From assembly GCF_008692605.1 (NCBI RefSeq), contig NZ_LFCT01000010.1, positions 61,280-125,279 on the forward strand: 64,000 nucleotides of DNA, in the 5' to 3' direction. The stretch's first letter is position 1; each line of letters begins with the position of its first letter. This DNA comes from Sphingobium estronivorans. GTDB lineage: Bacteria > Pseudomonadota > Alphaproteobacteria > Sphingomonadales > Sphingomonadaceae. The translations under genes and the position numbers were made by a program. The notes below the pieces were generated by a model that had not been told where the DNA came from, made no database searches, and saw only the letters and a program-made list of their open reading frames with translations. Of the stretch, positions 8,547 through 17,704 are shown one piece after another.

Positions 8547-9259
8547 GCCAGCCGGCTGCGGCATGCCAGCACGACGGGTCCCAATATCTCGGCGAAGCGG
8601 GCCTGGCCCTGGGCATCACCCACCAGATCCTGCCGCATCTCTATACCGAGATAGGGAATGCCATTGTCCTCCGCGTGGCGGTTCATCGTGGCGTTCAGCA
8701 GCTTGCCGGAATAGGGGAGCTGATCCCCGACCTTCAACCCCGCTTCCTCCAGCAGGGGGATGGCGATGCGGGCGGCCCGATCATCCTCATTATAGAGAAT
8801 GCCGATGTCCCAGGGACGTTGCTGATCAGGATCGCTGGCAAGCCGGGGGGTGAAGCTGTGGACCGAAAGGATGAAGGGCGATCCCATGGCGTCCAGCAAT
8901 CCTCCGATCCGGTGATGATAGGGATGGTGGAAGCGGATCATCCGTTCTGCCAGATCGGCGTGGCGGTTGCCGGGAATGGCATGGCCGTCGCTCATCACCG
9001 GGAGAAGCCCCGGCGCGTCGTCTTCCCGGTTGAGATCGATCACCAGGCGCGACACGCCGCCCAATATCGCGGTGCAGCCCAATTGCCGGGCCAGGCGCGC
9101 GCTCACCTCCGCAACGCCGATATCGATCGCGATATGATCGTGGAGCAGCGCCGGGTCGATGCCGAGATCGACATCCGCCGGGACATGGGCGGAGGCGTGA
9201 TCGGCGATGATCAACAGGTCGAGATCGCCGCCGACAATCTCGGTAAAAGCCTCGCTCAT
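8543..9259 (-). CDS. N-formylglutamate amidohydrolase family protein
   Basis: A 238-residue protein of the FGase family, whose founding members hydrolyse N-formylglutamate to formate and glutamate in histidine degradation. The family pattern is visible as LLIIADHASAHVP near the N-terminus, SRLVIDLNRE, HHPYH, LSVHSFTP and GIEMRQDLV. ATG 9259 overlaps the ispE stop by 4 bases, and the 3' end overlaps the lipoprotein start the same way. No hut genes are nearby, so a role in histidine breakdown is not supported by context; a general N-formyl or N-acyl amino-acid hydrolase is equally possible. Confidence 0.82.
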   Translation of the reverse strand: MSEAFTEIVGGDLDLLIIADHASAHVPADVDLGIDPALLHDHIAIDIGVAEVSARLARQLGCTAILGGVSRLVIDLNREDDAPGLLPVMSDGHAIPGNRHADLAERMIRFHHPYHHRIGGLLDAMGSPFILSVHSFTPRLASDPDQQRPWDIGILYNEDDRAARIAIPLLEEAGLKVGDQLPYSGKLLNATMNRHAEDNGIPYLGIEMRQDLVGDAQGQARFAEILGPVVLACRSRLA

Positions 9260-10149
9260 TCCGTCCTGATCCTCGTTTCCGCGATCCACCAATGGCCGTG
9301 TCGGGCCCGCAGCGCCACAGCCGCCGCAGCCAGATGCCGGTCCGTGTCGAACAGCGCAAAACAGGTCGCGCCCGATCCCGACATGCGTGACAATTTCACC
9401 CCCTCGCAGGATCGCAGAGCGGCGAGCACATCCGCGATGACGGGCGCTGCTTCCATCGCGGGCGGCTCCAGATCATTGCGTCCCTCGGCGATGAGCTCCG
9501 CCAGATCGGCCGCCCTCAACGGACCGCGATCGATCCGGTCCCAGGCCCCGAAAATGCGCGCCGTCGAAACGCCTATGCCCGGATTGACCAGCAGCATCGG
9601 CGTTCCGGGCAGTCCTGCGACCGTCTGCCGCTGCAACAATTCGCCACGGCCGCGCACCGTCTGCGTCACGCTCGCAAGGCAGGCTGGGACATCGGAGCCC
9701 AGCGAAAGGGCGATTTCTTCCAGCATCTCAGGCGCGATATCGACATTCCACAACCGCACCAGCAGGCGCAGCGCCGCCGCCCCATCCGCCGAACCGCCGC
9801 CAATGCCCGACGCCACCGGCAAATTCTTCGTGAGCACCATCGCAGCGCCGCGCTCTTCGCGCATATGGGCCTGCAGGGCGTGGGCGGCCTTCATCACCAG
9901 ATTGTCCGGACCGGCGTCCAGCGCATCGGCAAAAGGTCCCTCGACGCGCAGGCTGACCATCCCATCGAATCGCTCATGGCCGGAGAGCCGATCCCCCGCT
10001 TCGGCAAAGACGAACAGGCTTTCCAGCGCATGGTAGCCATCGGACCGCCTTTCCCGGACATGCAGGGCCAGGTTCACTTTGGCGAAAGCCGTCTCCACCC
10101 ATTGGGCCGTCGAGGGCACTGGCAGCATTTCCGCGTCAACGTGCGGCAT
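9256..10149 (-). CDS. ispE: 4-diphosphocytidyl-2-C-methyl-D-erythritol kinase
   Basis: A 297-residue GHMP kinase of the MEP isoprenoid pathway, which phosphorylates CDP-methylerythritol at the 2-hydroxyl. Motifs seen are AFAKVNLALHV near residue 22, the ATP-binding glycine loop PVASGIGGGSADGAA near residue 112, and KLSRMSGSGATCFALF near the C-terminus. ATG 10149 lies inside the last 14 bases of the upstream TPR gene, and the 3' end overlaps the next gene by ATGA. Length and motif order match the family. Confidence 0.95.
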   Translation of the reverse strand: MPHVDAEMLPVPSTAQWVETAFAKVNLALHVRERRSDGYHALESLFVFAEAGDRLSGHERFDGMVSLRVEGPFADALDAGPDNLVMKAAHALQAHMREERGAAMVLTKNLPVASGIGGGSADGAAALRLLVRLWNVDIAPEMLEEIALSLGSDVPACLASVTQTVRGRGELLQRQTVAGLPGTPMLLVNPGIGVSTARIFGAWDRIDRGPLRAADLAELIAEGRNDLEPPAMEAAPVIADVLAALRSCEGVKLSRMSGSGATCFALFDTDRHLAAAAVALRARHGHWWIAETRIRTE

Positions 10150-11806
10150 AGTCCGGTTTCATCCCCTCTATCGTCTTGGCGGCCAGGCGGCCCGCCGCCG
10201 CCCCTTCGGCGAAAACGGCAGCCGCCCGCCAGGCATAGCGCGCCTCATAACGCCGCCCCACCGCCCAAAGCGCATCGCCCAGATGTTCGTTGATCGTCAC
10301 ATCGGCGGGCGCCCCCGCCGCCGCCCGCTCCAAAATCGGCACCGCAGCGTCCAGATTGCCGGTCACGAATTGCGCCCAGCCGAGCGAATCGGTTATCGAG
10401 GCATCATCCGGCTTGAGCGCGCTGGCCCGTTTCAACAGATTGAGCGCTTCGGGCATATTCTGCCGCCGTTCGATCTGCGCATAGCCCAGATAATTGAGTA
10501 TGGCAGGCTCTTCCGGCGCGATCCGGGCTGCCCGTTCAAGCACCGCCCGCGCTTCGCTCCAGCGCGCGTCCTGCTCCAGCGCACTCCCCTCGAACAGCAG
10601 CAGCGCCCAGGGAACGGCATTGTCGGGATAGCGCGCCTGCGCCGCCCGGAAGGCCACGGCCGCGCCGGCATAATCCTTCTCTTCCGTCAGCAACCGGCCC
10701 AGTTGCACATGGCGTTCCGCTTGGGCATCGGGCGCGGCGGCCAGTTTGCGGGCGAGTTCGATGGCCTCGCCCTGCCTGCCCGATGCCGCCAACGCCTCGA
10801 CCAGTTCTTCCTGTCCAAGCGCGCCGTACCAGCCGGCAGGCGCGATCCTGCGCGCTTCGTCCACGCCATAGGCGGGATGCTTGCCACGCGTCAGGAGGCT
10901 GGCCGCGATCAGATGGATGGCGGGTCCCTCTGGGTCCGAAAAGCCGGCAATGCGCGCCAGCCTGATGCCGAGCGTTCCCGTGCTGCCATCTGTCGAGATG
11001 TCGGCGCCGAGCCGCGCGACAAGGCGCGCAAAACCCTGGGCCGCCGTGAAGGGCCTGCCCCATTGGGACAGGGATTTGCCACGGGCGATGTCCGCCCTCG
11101 CCTGCGCCAGATCTGCTTCACCCGCCGGCAGCAGCGCGAGAGCCTGCGCGCTTGCCCCACGCGCCGCCAATTGCCCGGCGAACAGCAGGCGCATTTCCGC
11201 CGCATCTCCGATCCGCAGGGCCAGGGCGCGATGGATCGCTGTCTGCGCGGTTTCCAGATCGCCCCGGCCGACCGCCTGCAACGCCAGATGCTCGTCGACA
11301 TAACGCTTGCCGAGCGAGGCGAAACGGTCATCGACATCGATCGTCGGCGGAGCATAATGCCCTTCGCCGAGCGAGATCCAGCTTCGGACGATCGGCGCGA
11401 GAAAGGCGAAATTCCCCTCCTCCACCAGCCGATCGACAAGGCGCCGCGCCGATGTCCAATCCTTGCGCCCAAGCGCATCGCCGATCTGGAGCAGGGTGCC
11501 GTCGCGCGGCAACAGCCCCTCGCGCTCCAATATGGCGGCGGACTTGAGCGCCAACGGCCTGTCGCCGCTGATCAGGGCCTGAAAATAGGATCGCCGGGCC
11601 ACCTCCGGACTCGCCGGGTCCTGCCCCAGCGCCTGCCGATAGCTGCTGAGCGCCATGCCGGGAGCGCCTTCGCCATCGGCCAGGCGCCCCCGCATATACG
11701 CGTGCAATGCGCTCGCAGGATCGAGCGATGCGCCCGCCGCGGCGGGCAGCATCACCATCGTCGCAGCAAACAGACGCCTACATATTGGGATAGTTCGGCC
11801 CTCCAC
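10136..11806 (-). CDS. exported tetratricopeptide-repeat protein
   Basis: A protein of about 556 residues built from helical TPR-type repeats, most clearly in the second half (NAVPWALLLFEGSALE, EPAILNYLGYAQIERRQ, DASITDSLGWAQFVTG, DVTINEHLGDALWAVG). The start is uncertain. GTG 11806 would give a signal-peptide-like leader (RRLFAATMVMLPAAAG) and overlap the ETF-QO end by 29 bases; ATG 11758 would cut that leader short. TPR proteins of this kind usually act as envelope scaffolds. It sits between ETF-QO and ispE in one operon, but its partner is unknown. Confidence 0.78.
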   Translation of the reverse strand: MEGRTIPICRRLFAATMVMLPAAAGASLDPASALHAYMRGRLADGEGAPGMALSSYRQALGQDPASPEVARRSYFQALISGDRPLALKSAAILEREGLLPRDGTLLQIGDALGRKDWTSARRLVDRLVEEGNFAFLAPIVRSWISLGEGHYAPPTIDVDDRFASLGKRYVDEHLALQAVGRGDLETAQTAIHRALALRIGDAAEMRLLFAGQLAARGASAQALALLPAGEADLAQARADIARGKSLSQWGRPFTAAQGFARLVARLGADISTDGSTGTLGIRLARIAGFSDPEGPAIHLIAASLLTRGKHPAYGVDEARRIAPAGWYGALGQEELVEALAASGRQGEAIELARKLAAAPDAQAERHVQLGRLLTEEKDYAGAAVAFRAAQARYPDNAVPWALLLFEGSALEQDARWSEARAVLERAARIAPEEPAILNYLGYAQIERRQNMPEALNLLKRASALKPDDASITDSLGWAQFVTGNLDAAVPILERAAAGAPADVTINEHLGDALWAVGRRYEARYAWRAAAVFAEGAAAGRLAAKTIEGMKPDYAAR

Positions 11807-13430
11807 CGCCTTCGGGCACGACCCAGTTGATATTCTGGGTCGGGTCCTTGATGTCGCACGTCTTGCAGTGGACGCAGTTCTGCGCGTTGATCTGGAAACG
11901 GGGATTGCCCTCGTCCAGCCCGACCACTTCATAGACGCCCGCCGGACAATAGCGCTGCGCCGGCTCGTCATAAAGGGGCAGGTTGTAGCTGATCGGAACC
12001 GACGGGTCCTTCAACTGCAAGTGGACCGGCTGATCCTCCTCATGATTGGTGTTGCTGAGGAACACCGAAGACAGACGGTCGAAACTGATCACGCCGTCGG
12101 GCTTGGGATAGTCGATCTTCCGGGCATGATCCTTGCGCGCGAGCTTCTCGCAATCGGGCTTGTGCTTCATCGTGAAGGGCAGGCCGATCTTCAGCGTGCG
12201 CATCCACATGTCGATGCCCGCCAGCATCGTGCCGATCGTGTTGCCGAATTTGCTCAGCAGCGGTTCGGCATTCTTGACCAGTTGCAGTTCGGTGGCGATC
12301 CAGCTCGACCGCAGGGTCGGCTCGTAATCGGCCAGAACGTCGCTCGAACGGTCGGCCTGAATCGCCGCGAAGGCGGATTCGGCGGCCAGCATGCCCGACT
12401 TCATGGCGGTGTGCGTGCCCTTGATGCGCGGCACGTTGACGAAGCCCGCCGAACAGCCGATCAGCGCGCCGCCGGGGAAAGCCAGTTTCGGGATCGACTG
12501 CCAGCCGCCCTCGTTGATCGCGCGTGCGCCATAGGACACGCGGCGGCCGCCTTCCAGATATTTGCGGATTTCCGGGTGCTGCTTCCAGCGCTGAAATTCC
12601 TCGAACGGATAGAGATAGGGATTGCTGTAGCCCAGACCCACGACAAAGCCCAAAGCCACCTGCCCATTGGCCTGATGATAGAGGAACCCGCCGCCATAGG
12701 CATCGGTCAGCGGCCAGCCCTGGGTGTGGATGACGAGGCCCGGCTTGTGCTTGGCGGGATCGATGTCCCACAATTCCTTCATGCCGATGCCGTAGACCTG
12801 CGGCTCACAATCGGCGTCGAGCGCGAACTGGCGCTTCAGGATCTTGGTCAGATGGCCACGCGCGCCTTCAGCGAAGAAGGTGTATTTGGCGTGCAGTTCG
12901 AGGCCCGGCTGATAGTCGGGCTTGCGATTGCCTTCGCGATCGATGCCCATGTCGCCGGTCGCCACGCCCTTTACCGAGCCATCCTCATTGTAGAGGATTT
13001 CCGCTGCGGCAAAGCCGGGGAAGATTTCGACGCCCAGCCCTTCGGCCTGTTCGGCCAGCCAGCGGCAGAGGTTGCCCAGCGATCCGGTATAGGTGCCCTT
13101 ATTGTGCATCCAGCCCGGCGTCATGATGTGCGGCATGGCCATCTTGCCGCCCTTGGTCAGGAACCAGTGCTGGTTGTCCGTCACCGGGGTTTCCGCCATC
13201 GGGCAGCCCATGTCGCGCCATTGCGGCAGCAACTCGTCCAGCGCCTTGGGATCGACGACCGCGCCCGACAGGATATGGGCGCCGATTTCCGACCCCTTTT
13301 CCAGCACGCACACCGACAATTCCTGACCCGCCTCGTTCGCCAGCTGCTTCAGCCGGATCGCCGATGACAAGCCAGCCGGTCCCCCGCCAACGATGACGAT
13401 GTCATAGGGCATCGAATCCCGTTCGCTCAT
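11778..13430 (-). CDS. electron transfer flavoprotein-ubiquinone oxidoreductase
   Basis: A 550-residue membrane-associated flavoprotein that passes electrons from ETF (fatty-acid and amino-acid oxidation) to ubiquinone. It has an N-terminal FAD Rossmann motif (VIVGGGPAGLSSA), the ALIGCSAGFVNVPRIKG FAD/quinone-side segment, and C-terminal 4Fe-4S cysteines (RYCPAGVYEV and NCVHCKTCDIKDP). ATG 13430 has GGAGGG 5 to 6 bases upstream. It is the first gene of the minus-strand operon running to 5599. Length matches the bacterial and mitochondrial family. Confidence 0.96.
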   Translation of the reverse strand: MSERDSMPYDIVIVGGGPAGLSSAIRLKQLANEAGQELSVCVLEKGSEIGAHILSGAVVDPKALDELLPQWRDMGCPMAETPVTDNQHWFLTKGGKMAMPHIMTPGWMHNKGTYTGSLGNLCRWLAEQAEGLGVEIFPGFAAAEILYNEDGSVKGVATGDMGIDREGNRKPDYQPGLELHAKYTFFAEGARGHLTKILKRQFALDADCEPQVYGIGMKELWDIDPAKHKPGLVIHTQGWPLTDAYGGGFLYHQANGQVALGFVVGLGYSNPYLYPFEEFQRWKQHPEIRKYLEGGRRVSYGARAINEGGWQSIPKLAFPGGALIGCSAGFVNVPRIKGTHTAMKSGMLAAESAFAAIQADRSSDVLADYEPTLRSSWIATELQLVKNAEPLLSKFGNTIGTMLAGIDMWMRTLKIGLPFTMKHKPDCEKLARKDHARKIDYPKPDGVISFDRLSSVFLSNTNHEEDQPVHLQLKDPSVPISYNLPLYDEPAQRYCPAGVYEVVGLDEGNPRFQINAQNCVHCKTCDIKDPTQNINWVVPEGGGGPNYPNM

Positions 13431-13557
13431 ATTCCCTCCATTTTGCTGGCGCCCCCGGTTCCCTCTCCGATCCGGTCGCCGCATGTCCCAAACGTTTTGC
13501 CATCAAGCGCGATGAAGATTCTTGACCACGGCGTCAACCTCTGGCCCAAGACAATCG

Positions 13558-14271
13558 ATGCGGGGATCACTATTGGAAAATGAGGCGGAAACCGCCGACG
13601 CCTATCTGGCGTGGTGGAATTTGGCCGGCGTGGATTGCGCGGTCGGCGAAATGCCGACCAACTGGCTGCGACCGGCTCCGGCGCAGATCCAGCCGCTTGA
13701 TGCCGCTCCCGAAAGCCCCGACCAACCGCGTCCGCAAAGTTTCGATGCGTTCCTGACCTGGCTCGCCGAGGACGCCGGCCAGCCCGAACGCCGGTGGCCC
13801 GGAGCACCGATTGTCCCCACAGGACCGGTCAACGCGCCGTTGATGATCGTCACCGACATGCCCGATCCTGCCGACATCGGCACCGGGCGGTTGCTGGCCG
13901 ACAGGGCCGGAGAGCTGTTCGATGCCATGTTGCGCGCCATCGGACTGACGCGGCAGGAGGTCCATCTCGCATCGCTTCTCCTGTCACGCCCGCCGGGCGG
14001 CATGGTCGAGGCATCGGACCTGACGGCGGCTGCGGCGCGCATGCGCACTCATGTGATGCTGGCGGCGCCCCAACGCCTTCTGCTGCTGGGAGATCGTACG
14101 ATCCGGGCGCTGATGTCGCAGGACGAACATCGTTTACCGATTTTTAACCATGATGGCGGCACTATGCCCGCCTTTGCCACATTTCATCCGCGTCTGTTGC
14201 TCGGTCAACCTGCGGCAAAGGCGGAATGTTGGCGTATATTGCAGAGTCTGGTCGAGGAAATGCCCCAGTGA
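13558..14271 (+). CDS. uracil-DNA glycosylase superfamily protein
   Basis: A 237-residue protein whose second half matches the UDG fold: APLMIVTDMPDPADIGTGRLL, in the place of the water-activating motif, LLLLGDRTIRALM, and the terminal FATFHPRLLLGQPAAKAECWRIL, which resembles the HPS-type loop. The N-terminus (YLAWWNLAGVDCAVGE) is typical of a sphingomonad version. Key active-site residues are less canonical than in UDG families 4/5, so activity is uncertain. ATG 13558 is chosen; TTG 13573 with GGGGA upstream is a credible alternative. It is coupled to the next gene by a GTGA overlap. Confidence 0.75.
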   Translation: MRGSLLENEAETADAYLAWWNLAGVDCAVGEMPTNWLRPAPAQIQPLDAAPESPDQPRPQSFDAFLTWLAEDAGQPERRWPGAPIVPTGPVNAPLMIVTDMPDPADIGTGRLLADRAGELFDAMLRAIGLTRQEVHLASLLLSRPPGGMVEASDLTAAAARMRTHVMLAAPQRLLLLGDRTIRALMSQDEHRLPIFNHDGGTMPAFATFHPRLLLGQPAAKAECWRILQSLVEEMPQ

Positions 14272-16055
14272 TTCGCGCTGTTATCCGTTCATCCTGCCTG
14301 GCGATGGCCGCCGCCCTGTCGGCTGCCATGCCTGCACATGCCGATACGGCCGTTTCCGTACCGTCTTTTTCGAACGCCTCTTCATCCCTGCCATTGCAGA
14401 TCGGCGACGCCGACAAGGCGCGCTACACCGCCATTTTCGGTGCCTTGCGCGATCAGAGATGGATCGATGCGAAGGCGCTGGCGCTGGCGCTGGACGCTCA
14501 GGACGCGATGCGCCCGGTCGCGCTCGCCGAACTCTATCTCGCGAAAAACTCGCCGCGCGTCGAACTGTTCGAACTGCTCGACCTGATCAACAAGGCGCCC
14601 TGGCTCGACAAGGCGGACCAGCTTTCCCGTCTCGCGCAGAAGCGTGGCGCGACGATCTTGCCGACCCTGCCGCAAATCCAGAAAATGGTCTGGCTGGGCG
14701 GCGCGCCGCGCCGCGAATATGTACCTGCGGTCAAGACCGACATGCTGGCGCAGACGCTGGTCGGCCAGATCCAGCCCTTCATCAAGAATGACGATCCCGC
14801 CGGGGCGGAAGCGCTGCTGACGACGGGCGAGGCCGGGCTGACCCCGGAAGGACTGACCGAAGTACGCCAGCGCGTTGCCTGGGCCTATTATATCGAGAGC
14901 GACGACGCCAATGCACGACGCATGGCCGGCAAGGCTCTGGAAGGACGCAGCGGTGGGGATTGGGCGGTTCAGGCCCACTGGACCACCGGCCTTGCAGCCT
15001 GGCGGCAAAATGATTGCCGCACCGCGGCCCCCGCTTTCGGCAATGTCGCGGCGCTGGCGGGCAATGCCGACATGCGGGCAGCAGGCGCCTATTGGGCGGC
15101 CCGGGCCTATATGGTCTGCGGCGAGCCGGAAAAGGTCGAAAATCTGCTGAAGATGGCCGCACGGTCGAATGAAAGCTTCTACGGTCTGCTGGCGCGCGAG
15201 ACGCTCGCTTTGCCGCTGGGCGGCGCTCCCGTGGCGGCCCGCTTCGGTTCTGTCGAATGGCAACAGCTCAAGGATAGCCCCAATGTCCGCGCGGCGATTA
15301 CGCTCATGGCGATCGGAGAAAATGGGCGGGCCGATCAGTTGCTCCGCTATCAGGCGCGGATCGGCGGCACCGGGCAATATGACGCCCTGCTTCGTCTGGC
15401 GAGCGCGCTGAACCTGCCGGAAACCCAGCTTTGGCTGGCGCATAACGGGCCAGCGGGCAAGCAGCCGGCCAGCTTCGCGCGCTTCCCCGCGCCCGATTGG
15501 CGGCCCGATGGCGGATGGCGGGTCGATCCCGCGCTGATCTATGCACATACATTGCAGGAATCGGGTTTTCGCCGCGATGTCGTCAGCAGCGCCGGCGCAC
15601 GCGGCCTGATGCAGGTGCTGCCCAGCACCGGCAACCTCATGGGCCTCTCCTCCTCCGACCAGCTTTTCGTGCCATCGACCAATATGGAATATGGTCAGCG
15701 CTATCTGGAAAATCTGCGCGATATGAGCGCGACCGGCGGGCTGCTGCCCAAGGTGATGGCAGCCTATAATGCCGGGCCGGTGCCGGTGGAGCGCTGGAAC
15801 AGCGAAGTGAAGGACAATGGCGATCCGCTGCTCTTCATCGAATCCCTGCCTTATTATGAAACCCGCGCCTATGTGAACATCGTGATGCGCAACTATTGGA
15901 TGTATCAGATTCAGGCGAAGGGCAGCGCGGATTCGCTCGCCGGCATGGCGCAGGGACTGTGGCCGACCTTTCCGGGCGCCAAGGGGACGCGACTGGTGCG
16001 TCTGACTCCCAGAATGCCGATGGCAAGCGCCAGCATCGCGGGTGGTTCGGACTGA
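14268..16055 (+). CDS. periplasmic lytic murein transglycosylase (SLT type)
   Basis: A 595-residue Slt70-like protein: Sec signal peptide ([17 protein letters not shown]), a long alpha-helical solenoid and a C-terminal lysozyme-like domain. The catalytic glutamate is in [11 protein letters not shown], followed by [15 protein letters not shown] and [16 protein letters not shown]. It cleaves peptidoglycan glycan strands with anhydro-MurNAc formation. GTG 14268 overlaps the preceding TGA (GTGA) and has GAGGA 9 bases upstream, which decides the start. The stop overlaps the moaB ATG, so three genes (13558-16582) appear coupled. Confidence 0.93.
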   Translation: MIRAVIRSSCLAMAAALSAAMPAHADTAVSVPSFSNASSSLPLQIGDADKARYTAIFGALRDQRWIDAKALALALDAQDAMRPVALAELYLAKNSPRVELFELLDLINKAPWLDKADQLSRLAQKRGATILPTLPQIQKMVWLGGAPRREYVPAVKTDMLAQTLVGQIQPFIKNDDPAGAEALLTTGEAGLTPEGLTEVRQRVAWAYYIESDDANARRMAGKALEGRSGGDWAVQAHWTTGLAAWRQNDCRTAAPAFGNVAALAGNADMRAAGAYWAARAYMVCGEPEKVENLLKMAARSNESFYGLLARETLALPLGGAPVAARFGSVEWQQLKDSPNVRAAITLMAIGENGRADQLLRYQARIGGTGQYDALLRLASALNLPETQLWLAHNGPAGKQPASFARFPAPDWRPDGGWRVDPALIYAHTLQESGFRRDVVSSAGARGLMQVLPSTGNLMGLSSSDQLFVPSTNMEYGQRYLENLRDMSATGGLLPKVMAAYNAGPVPVERWNSEVKDNGDPLLFIESLPYYETRAYVNIVMRNYWMYQIQAKGSADSLAGMAQGLWPTFPGAKGTRLVRLTPRMPMASASIAGGSD

Positions 16056-16582
16056 TGCCCATCGACGAAAGCCGGGACTTCCTGCCGGTTCGGATCGCGC
16101 TTCTCACCATTTCCGACAGCCGCACAGCCGATGACGATCGTTCGGGCGACATATTGGCGGGGCGGATCACCGCCGCCGGCCATGTCCTCGCCGCCCGCTA
16201 TATCGAGAGGGATGAGCGAGCCGCCATCGTCGCCCGGCTTCACGCCTGGATCGACGACCCGCAGATCGACTGCATCATTACGACCGGCGGCACCGGCGTC
16301 ACCGGACGCGACGTCACGCCCGAAGCGCTGGCCCAGGTACAAGACAAGGAAATTCCGGGCTTTGGCGAACTTTTCCGCTGGTTGAGCTATCAAACCATCG
16401 GCACGTCCACCATTCAGTCGCGCGCCACCGCCTGCGTTGCGCGTGGCACCTATATCTTCGCCCTCCCCGGTTCGACCGGTGCAGTGAAGGATGCATGGGA
16501 CGGCATCCTCGCAAGCCAACTCGACAGCCGCTTCCGGCCCTGCAACTTCGTCGAATTGATGCCGCGCCTGACCGAACGTTGA
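16055..16582 (+). CDS. moaB: MoaB/Mog-type molybdenum cofactor biosynthesis protein
   Basis: A 175-residue protein of the MogA/MoaB fold, which binds molybdopterin and in some members adenylates it. Motifs are [37 protein letters not shown] and [15 protein letters not shown], all in the family's order. The start ATG shares its A with the TGA of the transglycosylase gene (TGATG). Whether it is the active adenylyltransferase or the MoaB paralogue cannot be read from sequence alone; no other moa genes lie in the window. Confidence 0.93.
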   Translation: MPIDESRDFLPVRIALLTISDSRTADDDRSGDILAGRITAAGHVLAARYIERDERAAIVARLHAWIDDPQIDCIITTGGTGVTGRDVTPEALAQVQDKEIPGFGELFRWLSYQTIGTSTIQSRATACVARGTYIFALPGSTGAVKDAWDGILASQLDSRFRPCNFVELMPRLTER

Positions 16583-16611
16583 CGGAGAGGGCCTCGCCCT
16601 CTTGTCAATAT

Positions 16612-16626
16612 GTTCTCTTTATGTTC
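16612..16626 (+). promoter_or_regulatory. LexA (SOS) box, GTTC-N7-GTTC
   Basis: The 15 bases are GTTC, seven bases (TCTTTAT), GTTC. This is an exact match to the direct-repeat LexA operator of alphaproteobacteria. It ends 10 bases before the ATG of the radical SAM gene, where bound repressor would overlap the ribosome site and probably the transcript start. Assignment to LexA is by motif knowledge, not experiment. Confidence 0.72.
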
Positions 16627-16636
16627 TAATCTGCCC

Positions 16637-17704
16637 ATGGCTGTTGAGAAGGGCAGAGGCGCGACGCTGAACGGCGAAAGCCGCCGGTTCCATGTGCCGG
16701 AGCGGATCGCGGATGGCGATTGGCTGGACGCGCTGGAGGAAGTCGACGGTCCCACGGCGCGCCGCAAGACGCATGTGACGGTCGAACAGCCGCGCACCAT
16801 CATCAGCCGCAACAAATCGCCGGACATTGCCTTCAGCCAATCGATCAACGCCTATCGCGGCTGCGAACATGGCTGCATCTATTGCTTTGCGCGCCCGTCC
16901 CATGCCTATCATGACCTGTCGCCGGGTCTGGATTTCGAAACACGCCTTTTCGCCAAGCCCAATGCCGCCGAATTGCTGAAGGCCGAACTGTCGCGCAAAT
17001 CCTATATCGTTGCGCCGCTTGCCATGGGGACCAATACGGACCCTTATCAACCGATCGAGAAAGATTGGAGGATCACCAGGCAATGCCTTGAAATATTACG
17101 GGAATGTCGGCATCCCGTCTATATCACCACGAAATCCGACCGCGTTCTGCGCGACATCGATCTTCTCGCTGACATGGCACGGACGCGACTTGTTTCCGTG
17201 ATGATTTCCGTCACCAGCCTCGACCCTGCCATTGCCCGGACGCTGGAACCGCGCGCTCCCCATCCGTTGCGCCGGCTCGACGCCATTCGCAAGCTCTCAA
17301 ATGCAGGCGTGCCGGTCGTCGCCAGCCTGTCCCCGATCATCCCGGCGATCACCGACCATGAGATTGAAGCCCTTGTCGCCCGCGTGGCAGAGGCCGGAGC
17401 ACGCGAGGTCAGCTATATTCCTGTCCGCCTGCCGCATGAGGTCGCTCCGCTGTTTCGGGCCTGGCTGGAAGCGCATTATCCCGACCGCGCCGCCAAGGTC
17501 ATGGGGATCATTCACGATATGAGGGGCGGGCGCGACAATGACCCGGATTTCAGCAGTCGCATGCGGGGACAGGGCGTCTGGGCCGATCTTATCCGCGCGC
17601 GCTTCCTGAAAGCCCGGAAGCGCGCAGGGTTGGGGAGCGAGCGTTTGGCGCTGCGCACCGACCTGTTCCGGCCGCCGCAGGGCGATCAACTGTGCTTGTT
17701 TTAA
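16637..17704 (+). CDS. PA0069-type radical SAM protein (SplB-like)
   Basis: A 355-residue radical SAM enzyme with the CxxxCxxC cluster as CEHGCIYCFARPSHAY, placing it in the COG1533 group related to spore photoproduct lyase, usually annotated PA0069 family. Its reaction is unknown; the resemblance and the LexA box directly upstream suggest a DNA-damage role. ATG 16637 is chosen because the box would otherwise lie inside the gene, although an upstream in-frame ATG exists at 16610. The TTAA at its stop is shared with the convergent dnaE stop. Confidence 0.9.
   Translation: MAVEKGRGATLNGESRRFHVPERIADGDWLDALEEVDGPTARRKTHVTVEQPRTIISRNKSPDIAFSQSINAYRGCEHGCIYCFARPSHAYHDLSPGLDFETRLFAKPNAAELLKAELSRKSYIVAPLAMGTNTDPYQPIEKDWRITRQCLEILRECRHPVYITTKSDRVLRDIDLLADMARTRLVSVMISVTSLDPAIARTLEPRAPHPLRRLDAIRKLSNAGVPVVASLSPIIPAITDHEIEALVARVAEAGAREVSYIPVRLPHEVAPLFRAWLEAHYPDRAAKVMGIIHDMRGGRDNDPDFSSRMRGQGVWADLIRARFLKARKRAGLGSERLALRTDLFRPPQGDQLCLF

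Noticed and set aside
11807..11971. An N-terminal extension of the TPR protein inside ETF-QO
   Set aside because: The added stretch is basic, low-complexity shadow coding of the ETF-QO C-terminus, and the hydrophobic leader starts later.
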